From the NCBI GenBank assembly GCA_045533195.1, contig JAZSHI010000019.1:1-39317 (forward strand): DNA of 39,317 bases, given 5' to 3'. Position numbers and translations under genes: made by a program. Shown in pieces: positions 22,086 through 29,506 of this stretch. The DNA is from SIG607 sp045533195 (GTDB taxonomy: Bacteria > Bacillota > Clostridia > Oscillospirales > Acutalibacteraceae). Position 1 is the first letter of the stretch; every line of letters begins with the position of its first letter. The notes beneath the pieces are model-generated. The model saw nothing but the letters and a program-made list of their open reading frames with translations, had not been told where the DNA came from and did no database searches.

Positions 22086-22691
22086 TTAACAAAAGCCGCA
22101 AATGCTCATACAGTTTACAATACCGAAATGGAAAGCGGAAAAATTCACTATCTGTTAGGCTACGCAAAATCTATGCTTAAAGACACCGAAGAAGCATACA
22201 ATCATTTAAGAAAAGCCGCATGGAATCAGGACAGCGTTTCCTGCGCTATGACAAGAGCTTCCCTTCTTGCCGCTAAATCGGGTAACTTTGAAGAAGCGCT
22301 TTTCTGTGCCGATATGGCTCTTGATAAAGGAGACAGAAATCCCCTTGCCGCTCCCTTTACCGCTCTTATTGAGTTTAAACTCGGCAACAAAGAAAAAGCA
22401 GAAGAGCGTATCGAAAATCTCCTTAAGAGAGATCCTCTTAACCATCTTGCACGTTTTGTTGCAAAACTTCTCGGAAAAATCAGCGAAGCAGAATTATTTG
22501 GCGCACTTAAATCTTCTATGAGCCAAACCCTTATGGACGTAGCTTTCGACCTTACTGCAGGCGGTTTTGAAGATGAAGCAATGGAGCTTTTAAACAAGAT
22601 TCCCTCCTATACCAAGGACGTTGCTCCTTCCCTTGCCGCACTTATTGAAAAGCCCGAAACCGCAAACTTTACCCACCGCTTTATAAAATAA
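22059..22691 (+). pseudogene. 5'-truncated DUF5107/TPR protein
   Basis: From about 22059 the + frame reads as tetratricopeptide repeats of the type at the C-terminus of DUF5107 proteins. Examples are DFKEAIVYLTKAAN, HYLLGYAKSMLKDTEEAYNHLRKAAWNQ, SGNFEEALFCADMALDKG, LGNKEKAEERIENLLKRDPLNHLARF and AFDLTAGGFEDEAMELL. Intact DUF5107 proteins are around a thousand residues with an N-terminal sugar-binding-like region, which is absent here. The frame can be extended to an ATG at 21921, but that part runs antisense through the regulator fragment, has no repeat character and no ribosome-binding site. A terminator follows the stop, so the 3' end is natural. It is probably not expressed. Confidence 0.7.
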
Positions 22692-22702
22692 TTTCACAAA
22701 AG

Positions 22703-22733
22703 CCCTGTTTTTAGTAATAAAAACGGGGTTTTT
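22703..22733 (+). terminator. Terminator after the DUF5107/TPR remnant
   Basis: CCCTGTTTTT (22703-22712) pairs with AAAAACGGGG (22719-22728), one G-T wobble, followed by TTTTT. Confidence 0.82.
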
Positions 22734-22736
22734 AAG

Positions 22737-22765
22737 TTGACAATTTTCTAGGTTTATAATAGAAT
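22737..22765 (+). promoter_or_regulatory. Promoter for the Ca/Na exchanger
   Basis: TTGACA (22737-22742) and TAGAAT (22760-22765) are 17 bp apart. A TATAAT at 22755-22760 is too close to the -35 box to be used with it. Confidence 0.7.
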
Positions 22766-22797
22766 ATTATTGATATTTTTAATAAGGAGTTACTGTT

Positions 22798-23826
22798 ATG
22801 CTTGAAAATTTTTTTGTTTGGTATGGCGGATTAACCGATTACCTTTGGGGTGCTCTGCTGTTATTCGCTGTGGGTGTTGTTCTGCTTATTAAAGGCGGCG
22901 ACTGGTTTGTTGACAGCGCTGTAGGCATTGCAAAACGCTTCCGCGTACCTGAAATTATCATTGGTGCAACAGTAGTTTCCATTGGTACTACTCTTCCCGA
23001 GGTTATGGTATCGGTTACAGCGGCTATGAATAATAACGGTGCGATTGCTTACGGTAATGCTATAGGCTCAATTATTTGTAACACCGCTTTAATTGCGGCC
23101 TTAACCATTGCTATCCGCCCCGCGCCTGTTAACAAAAAGGCCATAGTTACACCTATTCTGTTCTTTTTCGTATCTGCCGCTATTTACATAGTTGCCGCAT
23201 ATCTTTTCGGCCGCTTTGACAGATGGCTCGGAATTGTAATGCTTGTAGTATTTGGCGTTTATATGGCTATGACCGTATATAAGGGCTTTAAAAATCCCAC
23301 CGAAGAGCATAGCGAAGAGGGGCAAAGCCTTCAGGGCGGATCTTTACTAAAGGATATTATAGTACTTGTTATAAGCGCAGGTTTAATTGCCGTGGGCGCA
23401 GATATGCTTGAGGGCTCTTCTGTTTCCCTTGCAACGATGGCAGGTATTCCTACCGAGGTTGTTGGAGTTACCATTGTTGCGCTTTGTACTTCACTTCCTG
23501 AGCTTGTAACCGCAGTCACCGCTCTCCTAAAGGGCCACGGCGCACTTTCCCTTGGCAATATTATCGGTGCCAATATCTTTAATCTGGTACTTGTATCGGG
23601 TGCTGCTGTAACAATTTCGCCCTTTGTTATTCCCGAAGGAAGTAAGCTTTTTGAGTATAATACCTCTCAGCTTATCGAAATTCCTCTTATGGTAATTGTT
23701 ATGGCAATAATGACATTACCTGCACTCTTCAAAGGTAAGCTTCGCCGTTGGCAAGGTGTAACACTTCTCGGCATATACGTAGCATTTGTAGTATTACAGG
23801 TGCTTATTGCATTAAATGTTTTCTAA
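22798..23826 (+). CDS. Calcium/sodium antiporter (CaCA family, YrbG-like)
   Basis: This 342-residue membrane exchanger has two homologous halves with about ten hydrophobic segments. The alpha-repeat motifs that form the ion site are visible: SIGTTLPEVMVSVTAA with GNAIGSIICN in the first half, and ALCTSLPELVTAVTAL with GNIIGANIFN in the second, each with its key Glu. Such proteins exchange Ca2+ for Na+ or H+ across the cytoplasmic membrane. AAGGAG is well placed. The gene has its own promoter and a strong terminator, so it is monocistronic. Confidence 0.93.
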   Translation: MLENFFVWYGGLTDYLWGALLLFAVGVVLLIKGGDWFVDSAVGIAKRFRVPEIIIGATVVSIGTTLPEVMVSVTAAMNNNGAIAYGNAIGSIICNTALIAALTIAIRPAPVNKKAIVTPILFFFVSAAIYIVAAYLFGRFDRWLGIVMLVVFGVYMAMTVYKGFKNPTEEHSEEGQSLQGGSLLKDIIVLVISAGLIAVGADMLEGSSVSLATMAGIPTEVVGVTIVALCTSLPELVTAVTALLKGHGALSLGNIIGANIFNLVLVSGAAVTISPFVIPEGSKLFEYNTSQLIEIPLMVIVMAIMTLPALFKGKLRRWQGVTLLGIYVAFVVLQVLIALNVF

Positions 23827-23853
23827 ATATTTTACACATTATACTTTAACCCA

Positions 23854-23889
23854 AAGCACAGTATTCCGCTCCGAATACTGTGCTTTTTT
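23854..23889 (+). terminator. Terminator after the Ca/Na exchanger
   Basis: The 13-bp stem AAGCACAGTATTC (23854-23866) / GAATACTGTGCTT (23873-23885) is followed by TTTTT. Confidence 0.93.
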
Positions 23890-23959
23890 GTGTCACTCAC
23901 TTAATTTACACATAGGATGTAAAAGAAGAATACTATCATATATAAAAAGAGTGAACAAA

Positions 23960-25720
23960 ATGGAACGAATTGTACTTATGGGAAATCCCAACGTGGGTAA
24001 AAGCACGATTTTTAATAAACTGACACATAAAAAACAGCATACGGGCAACTGGGCTGGAAAAACCGTTGAGGTAGCCAAAGGCTATTTTAAAAGCGGCTCT
24101 AAAACATACGAAATAGTTGATTTGCCCGGTATATATTCCCTTGATTTTAAATCACCCGAAGAGAAAATTGCAAAGGATTATCTTTTAAACGAGACCTACG
24201 ACAAAGTAATAGTAATCTGCGATGCCACCGATTTATACAGAAACCTACGACTTTTTTACGAAGTATCACGAATCAGCGAAAATGTGATTTTATGTATTAA
24301 TATGCTTGACGAAGCAAAGCGCAGAGGTATTGAAATAAATCTTGTCGGAATAGAAAAAGAACTTAATATAACGGTTATAGGCTGCAGCGCAAAAAAGGAT
24401 GTAAAAATCGTTAAAGAGGTTATCCAAAGAGATATTATTGCTAAAAATCCTACCCATTGTGAGCGTCACACCATTATAAATAAATATGTCTTTTATAAAA
24501 ATGCCGACATAAAAGCCAAGGACAGAAAAATAGACAGACTTCTTTGCGGAAAATACACCTCCCTTCCCATAATGATTATTTTTTTACTTATCATACTGTG
24601 GATAACCATAAGCGGAGCTAATTATCCTTCAATGCTTCTTTCAAAAATGTTTTCCGTTTTAGGAAATTATTTTAATGCATTTTTAACACACATCAACACT
24701 CCGCACTTTTTAAAGGGAATTATTTATGACGGAGCATATATGGTGCTCAGCGAAGTTGTTTCGGTTATGCTTCCTCCCATGGCTATATTTTTCCCTATTT
24801 TTTCTCTCCTTGAAGAAAGCGGTATTTTGCCCAGAATTGCCTATAATCTTAATAAACCCCTAAGCAAAGCGGGAAGCAGCGGGAAGCAAGCTCTGACTAT
24901 GTGTATGGGGCTTGGCTGTAATGCTGTAGGAGTTACGGGTTGCAGAATTATCCCTGAAGAAAATGCCCGTATAATTTCTTCAGTAACAAACAGCTTTATC
25001 CCCTGTAACGGAAGGTTTCCTACCCTTATCCTGCTTATTTCCATTATGTTTAAAAACGCTTCATCAATAATCAAAGCCGCCATACTTACCTTCTTTATAA
25101 TTTTGTCGGTTGTTTTGACTATAGCTGAAACTAATTTTTTATCTTTTTTTATGGGCAATTCAGAACAAGAAACAGAAATTGAACTTCCGCCATACCGAAA
25201 GCCTGATATTTTAATAACCCTTCTCGATTCGTTTATTAATAAAACCCTTCGCATACTTTTAAGAGCAATTTACGTGGCAATTCCTGCAGGTGCGTTGCTT
25301 TGGATAGGCGCAAATACATTTATAAACGGAAATTCCCTTCTCTCTATATGCGCCGATTTTTTAGACCCCTTTGCGAGACTTCTTGCTATGGACGGAGTTA
25401 TTCTTTTAGCCTTCATTTTAGGCAGTACAGCAAATGAAATTGTGCTTCCTATAGTACTTATGGTGTATATGGGTTCTTCTACCCTTAAAAGCGCTGATAA
25501 TTCATTTTTTATCGATATTTTTATAAATAACGGTTGGGATTTTTTCACCGCGCTTTCGGTTTCTCTTTTTTCACTTTTCCATTGGCCCTGTACCACTACA
25601 TTACTTACCATAAAAAAAGAAACGGGCAAAATGAAATACTGCATTTTAGCAATTTTGCTCCCTGCCTTAACGGGCATATTGCTATGCCTTATAATAAACG
25701 CAATAAAACTTATTGTTTAA
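23960..25720 (+). CDS. feoB: FeoB-type ferrous iron transporter, short form
   Basis: FeoB proteins import Fe2+ using a cytosolic GTPase domain fused to a membrane permease. Here the N-terminal G domain shows G1 GNPNVGKST (8-16), a TGNWAGKTVE segment (28-37), G3 DLPG (54-57) and G4 NMLD. The permease follows, with two Gate-type halves (CMGLGCNAVGVTGCRI; AFILGSTANEIVLPIV). At 586 residues it is shorter than the 770 of E. coli FeoB. A longer frame opens at 23816, but it runs through the upstream terminator; the ATG at 23960 gives the canonical MERIVLMGNPNVGKS start. No feoA gene is adjacent. Symbol given by similarity; another divalent metal is possible. Confidence 0.85.
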   Translation: MERIVLMGNPNVGKSTIFNKLTHKKQHTGNWAGKTVEVAKGYFKSGSKTYEIVDLPGIYSLDFKSPEEKIAKDYLLNETYDKVIVICDATDLYRNLRLFYEVSRISENVILCINMLDEAKRRGIEINLVGIEKELNITVIGCSAKKDVKIVKEVIQRDIIAKNPTHCERHTIINKYVFYKNADIKAKDRKIDRLLCGKYTSLPIMIIFLLIILWITISGANYPSMLLSKMFSVLGNYFNAFLTHINTPHFLKGIIYDGAYMVLSEVVSVMLPPMAIFFPIFSLLEESGILPRIAYNLNKPLSKAGSSGKQALTMCMGLGCNAVGVTGCRIIPEENARIISSVTNSFIPCNGRFPTLILLISIMFKNASSIIKAAILTFFIILSVVLTIAETNFLSFFMGNSEQETEIELPPYRKPDILITLLDSFINKTLRILLRAIYVAIPAGALLWIGANTFINGNSLLSICADFLDPFARLLAMDGVILLAFILGSTANEIVLPIVLMVYMGSSTLKSADNSFFIDIFINNGWDFFTALSVSLFSLFHWPCTTTLLTIKKETGKMKYCILAILLPALTGILLCLIINAIKLIV

Positions 25721-25825
25721 ATTTCAAAACTCCTCGTTTTTTATGTCTATTTTTAACAATTTCACCAATATTTTTAAATAATTTTGAGTATTTTGATAAA
25801 TTTCTAAAAAGTGGAAAAATTACTA

Positions 25826-25854
25826 TTGTTTATTAGAAATATTTTTAGTATAAT
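25826..25854 (+). promoter_or_regulatory. Promoter for the sodium-pump decarboxylase operon
   Basis: TTGTTT (25826-25831) and TATAAT (25849-25854) are 17 bp apart. A second TATAAT at 25889-25894 has no good -35 partner. The 198-bp gap between feoB and this operon holds only this promoter and the inverted repeat at 25858-25888; no small gene is seen. Confidence 0.65.
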
Positions 25855-25857
25855 AAT

Positions 25858-25888
25858 ATGGGTTAATTTGTATCTGCTATTAACCTAT
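25858..25888. promoter_or_regulatory. Inverted repeat just downstream of the decarboxylase promoter
   Basis: ATGGGTTAAT (25858-25867) and ATTAACCTAT (25879-25888) match as an inverted repeat at 9 of 10 positions with an 11-bp centre. It covers the predicted start of transcription, a typical place for a repressor operator; it could instead be an mRNA hairpin. Confidence 0.45.
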
Positions 25889-25918
25889 TATAATACAAAA
25901 AAGAGGAGGTAAACGAAT

Positions 25919-26194
25919 ATGAGCGATACATTATTCGTGTGCTTAATGGGCATAGGCACCGTATTTGTTGGTCTGATATGCATCATAATCGTATGTAAGA
26001 TAGTCAGCGGCATAATACGGCTCGGCGAAAAAGCACCGGCAAAAGATGCTAAAGTGACTGCACCTGCCAATAATACAGTAAGCGATGAGATAGTAGATAA
26101 ACAGCGTCTTATTGCTGCAATTTCAGCTGTTATCGCTGAAGAACTCGGTACCGACGTTTCGGCACTCAGAATTAAATCATTCAGAAAATTATAA
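25919..26194 (+). CDS. oadG: Sodium-pump decarboxylase gamma subunit (OadG-like)
   Basis: This small membrane subunit of a biotin-dependent sodium-translocating decarboxylase anchors and stabilises the complex. It has 91 residues with one N-terminal transmembrane segment (about 5-27, with GIGTVFVGLICIIIV). An Ala/Pro-rich linker follows, then a short helical tail with AISAVIAEELG. GAGGAGGT lies upstream. It is the first gene of the order gamma, biotin carrier, beta, alpha. Low sequence conservation is usual for this subunit, so context carries much of the call. Confidence 0.85.
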   Translation: MSDTLFVCLMGIGTVFVGLICIIIVCKIVSGIIRLGEKAPAKDAKVTAPANNTVSDEIVDKQRLIAAISAVIAEELGTDVSALRIKSFRKL

Positions 26195-26229
26195 TTAGCT
26201 TTTAAAAGCACAAGAAAGGTGAAAAAATT

Positions 26230-26568
26230 ATGAAAAAGTATAAAGTAAACGTTAACGGTACTGAGTATGAAATCACATTAGAAGTTGTTGACAGTGCCGA
26301 AGTATCCGCTCCCGCTCCTGCACCCGCTCCCGTAGCTGCACCCGCCGCTGCTGAAGGCGAACAGGTTAACAGCCCTATGCCCGGCAACATCCTTGCCGTA
26401 AACGTAAACGTAGGCGATACTGTTAAAGCCGGACAGGTTCTTATGATTTTGGAAGCTATGAAAATGGAAAACGAGATTATGGCAGGCGTTGACGGTAAAA
26501 TAGTTTCATTAAACGTTCAGAAGGGCTCTACCGTTGAGACCGGCGCTCTCCTTTGCGTAATCGGTTAA
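26230..26568 (+). CDS. Biotin carrier subunit of the decarboxylase
   Basis: This 112-residue protein carries the biotin that takes CO2 from the alpha subunit to the membrane-bound beta subunit. An N-terminal segment (1-22) is followed by an Ala/Pro linker (26-42). The biotinyl domain has the motif EAMKMEN (75-81), in which Lys78 is the biotinylation site. AAAGGTGA precedes the ATG. Encoding the carrier apart from the alpha subunit is common in glutaconyl-CoA and methylmalonyl-CoA decarboxylases and in many clostridial oxaloacetate decarboxylases. The exact substrate is set by the alpha subunit. Confidence 0.92.
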   Translation: MKKYKVNVNGTEYEITLEVVDSAEVSAPAPAPAPVAAPAAAEGEQVNSPMPGNILAVNVNVGDTVKAGQVLMILEAMKMENEIMAGVDGKIVSLNVQKGSTVETGALLCVIG

Positions 26569-26589
26569 TTTCTCTCGGAGGATAGACTG

Positions 26590-27996
26590 ATGAATAATAA
26601 GTTTATTAAAACCCTCTTCGCTGTGGTTTTAGCGTTTGCCCTTATTATTGTGGGCTTTAACGTTTTTGCCGACACCGCAGACGGTACTACCCCCGAAGAT
26701 ACTTCTTCCGCTGTTATCGGCGGCGCTGATGAGCCTACCGATATTCTTGTTACAGAAGAACAAACCGAAGAAGGACTTAATCCTAAAGAAGCAATTATGA
26801 ATTTCCTTAACGAGACAGGCTTTAAAGCTATGTTCGGTAACGTTCACAAGGGCGCAGGTTCTTTTGCTGAATTTACCGCAAATTACGGCTATCTCGTAAT
26901 GCTTCTTATTTCCTTTGTTCTTATATATCTTGCTATCGGCAAGGGATTTGAGCCGTTGCTCCTTTTACCCATTGCCTTTGGTATGCTTCTTACCAATCTC
27001 CCCGGCGCAAATATGTTCCACGAAGCAATTTTTGCAGGTGGTCACATTAACTGGCCCGAACTTGCCGCTACAGGCGGTCTTCTCGACTACCTCTACCTCG
27101 GCGTAAAGCTCGGCATTTATCCCTGCCTTATCTTCTTAGGCGTTGGCGCAATGACCGACTTCGGTCCCCTTATTGCTAATCCTAAGAGCCTACTTCTCGG
27201 TGCTGCTGCTCAGCTTGGTATTTTCGCAACCTACATTGTTGCTACCAATTTCTTAGGTTTCAATTCCTTGGAAGCCGGTTCTATCGGTATTATCGGCGGT
27301 GCTGACGGCCCTACCGCCATATTCGTTACAAGTAAACTTGCTCCTCACCTTTTAGGACCTATCGCTGTTGCCGCTTATTCCTATATGGCTCTCGTTCCGG
27401 TAATTCAGCCTCCCATTATGAAGCTTCTTACTACCAAAAAGGAACGTCAGATAGTTATGAAGCCCTTAAGAGAGGTTTCTAAAAAGGAAAAGATTATTTT
27501 CCCCATTGCCGTTACAGTATTCGTTGCTCTCTTAGTTCCTTCTGCTGCTCCTCTTATCGGTTGTCTTATGCTCGGTAACCTCTTTAAAGAAAGCGGTGTG
27601 GCTGACAGACTTTCCAAGACCGCACAGAATGAGCTTATGAATATAGTTACTATATTCCTCGGTGTTACCGTAGGCGCAACCGCTACCGCAAAGACCTTCC
27701 TTTCTATCAGCACCTTAAAAATTATTGTTATCGGTGTTGTAGCATTTGCAGTTGGTTCTGCAGGCGGTGTAATCCTTGCTAAAATTATGAATCTGTTCCT
27801 CAGAAAGAACAAAATTAATCCTCTTATCGGTTCTGCAGGCGTTTCCGCTGTTCCTATGGCAGCCAGAGTTTCTCAGACTGTAGGTCAGAAGGAAAATCCC
27901 AAGAACTTCCTCTTAATGCACGCTATGGGCCCCAACGTTGCAGGTGTTATCGGTTCTGCTATTGCCGCAGGCGTACTCCTTGCACTCTTCGGTTAA
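26590..27996 (+). CDS. oadB: Sodium ion-translocating decarboxylase beta subunit
   Basis: This integral membrane subunit decarboxylates carboxybiotin and pumps Na+ outward. The 468 residues begin with a signal-like hydrophobic segment (about 8-28) and an acidic linker, followed by the usual core of about ten hydrophobic segments from residue 80. The conserved Na+-site motif GGADGPT is at 236-242, and SAGVSAVPMAARVSQ (a second conserved region) lies near 416-430. The linker carries a degenerate copy of the core motif, IGGADEPTDILVT (43-55). CGGAGGA precedes the ATG. Together with neighbours it makes a complete pump. Confidence 0.95.
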   Translation: MNNKFIKTLFAVVLAFALIIVGFNVFADTADGTTPEDTSSAVIGGADEPTDILVTEEQTEEGLNPKEAIMNFLNETGFKAMFGNVHKGAGSFAEFTANYGYLVMLLISFVLIYLAIGKGFEPLLLLPIAFGMLLTNLPGANMFHEAIFAGGHINWPELAATGGLLDYLYLGVKLGIYPCLIFLGVGAMTDFGPLIANPKSLLLGAAAQLGIFATYIVATNFLGFNSLEAGSIGIIGGADGPTAIFVTSKLAPHLLGPIAVAAYSYMALVPVIQPPIMKLLTTKKERQIVMKPLREVSKKEKIIFPIAVTVFVALLVPSAAPLIGCLMLGNLFKESGVADRLSKTAQNELMNIVTIFLGVTVGATATAKTFLSISTLKIIVIGVVAFAVGSAGGVILAKIMNLFLRKNKINPLIGSAGVSAVPMAARVSQTVGQKENPKNFLLMHAMGPNVAGVIGSAIAAGVLLALFG

Positions 27997-28010
27997 TGGA
28001 GGTATAAACT

Positions 28011-29426
28011 ATGACTAAATTAAATATTACAGATACTATACTCCGTGACGCTCACCAGTCTCAGGCTGCTACCCGTATGCGTATTGAGGATATGATTCCT
28101 GCCCTTGAAAAGCTTGACAAACTCGGTTATTGGTCTGTTGAGTGTTGGGGCGGCGCAACCTTCGACGTATGTATGCGCTTTTTAAATGAAGATCCTTGGG
28201 AGAGTCTTCGCACCATTAAAAAGGCTATGCCTAATACTAAGCTTCAGATGCTCCTTCGCGGTCAGAACATTTTAGGCTATAAGCACTATGCCGATGACGT
28301 TGTTGACGCATTTGTTAAAAAGGCTATTGAAAACGGTATTGACGTTATCCGTATCTTTGACGCTCTTAACGATACTCGTAATATGGAACAGGCTATGAAG
28401 TCCTGTAAGAAATACGGCGGTATCTGTGAAGCTGCTATGAGCTATACCATCAGCCCTGTTCATAACGAAGAATACTTTGTAGAACTTGCAAAGAAGCTCG
28501 AAGCTATGGGCGCTGATGTTATTTGTATTAAAGATATGGCTAACCTTCTTCTTCCCTATGATGCTTATTCGCTCATTAAGAAGTTAAAGGCTGCTGTTAA
28601 ATGCCCTATCCACCTTCATACCCACAACACCACAGGTACAGGCGATATGACATATCTTATGGCTGCTCAGGCAGGTGTAGATATTGTTGACACCGCTCTT
28701 TCTCCCTTCGGTAACGGTACAGCAAACCCTGCTACCGAAGCATTGGTTGCCACCCTTAAAGGCACCGAAAGAGATACAGGTCTTGACCTTGATGCCCTTG
28801 CAGAAGTTGCTACCCATTTCAGAGGTGTTGCAGATAAGATGAAGGCAGACGGCACACTTGATCCCAAGGTATTAAGTGTTGACACCAAAACCCTTATTTA
28901 TCAGGTCCCCGGCGGTATGCTTTCCAATATGCTCGGCCAGTTAAAGCAGGCAGGCAAAGAGGATAAGTACTATGACGTTCTTGCAGAGGTTCCGAAGGTA
29001 AGAGAAGACTTCGGTTATCCTCCCCTTGTTACTCCAACCAGTCAGATCGTTGGAACACAGGCTGTTATGAACGTTATCGCAGGCGAAAGATACAAAATGG
29101 TTCCCAAGGAATCCAAAGGACTTCTTCGCGGTGAGTACGGAACACTTCCCGCTAAAGTTAACGAAGACGTTCGTAAGAAATGCATCGGCGATGACGAGGT
29201 TATTACCTGCAGACCTGCAGACCTGATTGAGCCCGAACTTGAAAAGTACAAGGCAGAAGCAGGCGACCTTGCAAAAACAGAAGAAGACGTATTAAGCTAC
29301 GCTCTCTTCCCACAGGTTGCAGCAAAATTCCTTGAAACAAAATACGGTAAAAAAGAAGAACCCGCAGCAGTGCCCACTACTGATGAAAACGGCATTCGTA
29401 CTCTTATTGTCGAAGACCTTTCGTAA
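28011..29426 (+). CDS. oadA: Oxaloacetate decarboxylase alpha subunit (carboxyltransferase)
   Basis: This TIM-barrel carboxyltransferase moves CO2 from oxaloacetate (or a related acid) to biotin. The 471 residues show ILRDAHQS near the N-terminus with Asp13, the carboxylated Lys174 in CIKDMA, and the metal-binding HTH (His203, His205) in HLHTHNTTG. The conserved PGGMLSN segment follows. The biotin domain is absent from the C-terminus, as expected because a separate carrier gene precedes. Pyruvate carboxylase subunit B is the main alternative by sequence, but the beta and gamma pump genes favour the decarboxylase. The strong GGAGGT site precedes the ATG; a clear terminator ends the operon. Confidence 0.93.
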   Translation: MTKLNITDTILRDAHQSQAATRMRIEDMIPALEKLDKLGYWSVECWGGATFDVCMRFLNEDPWESLRTIKKAMPNTKLQMLLRGQNILGYKHYADDVVDAFVKKAIENGIDVIRIFDALNDTRNMEQAMKSCKKYGGICEAAMSYTISPVHNEEYFVELAKKLEAMGADVICIKDMANLLLPYDAYSLIKKLKAAVKCPIHLHTHNTTGTGDMTYLMAAQAGVDIVDTALSPFGNGTANPATEALVATLKGTERDTGLDLDALAEVATHFRGVADKMKADGTLDPKVLSVDTKTLIYQVPGGMLSNMLGQLKQAGKEDKYYDVLAEVPKVREDFGYPPLVTPTSQIVGTQAVMNVIAGERYKMVPKESKGLLRGEYGTLPAKVNEDVRKKCIGDDEVITCRPADLIEPELEKYKAEAGDLAKTEEDVLSYALFPQVAAKFLETKYGKKEEPAAVPTTDENGIRTLIVEDLS

Positions 29427-29432
29427 TTTATT

Positions 29433-29461
29433 AAAACCTCCGCTTCGGCGGAGGTTTTTTA
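29433..29461 (+). terminator. Terminator of the decarboxylase operon
   Basis: AAAACCTCCGC-TTCG-GCGGAGGTTTTTT forms an 11-bp stem with a UUCG-type tetraloop and a T-tail. Confidence 0.95.
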
Positions 29462-29490
29462 TTGCTAAAACGCTTATAATGTGTTATAAT
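29462..29490 (+). promoter_or_regulatory. Promoter for the alanyl-tRNA editing gene
   Basis: TTGCTA (29462-29467) and TATAAT (29485-29490) are 17 bp apart, right behind the terminator. Transcription would start near 29497, leaving a leader of only about 10 nt or none. Confidence 0.72.
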
Positions 29491-29506
29491 TTTACCGGTG
29501 ATTGCT

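Noticed and set aside
22755..22760. TATAAT as the -10 box for the Ca/Na exchanger.
   Set aside because: It would lie only 12 bp after TTGACA; TAGAAT at 22760-22765 has the proper 17-bp spacing.
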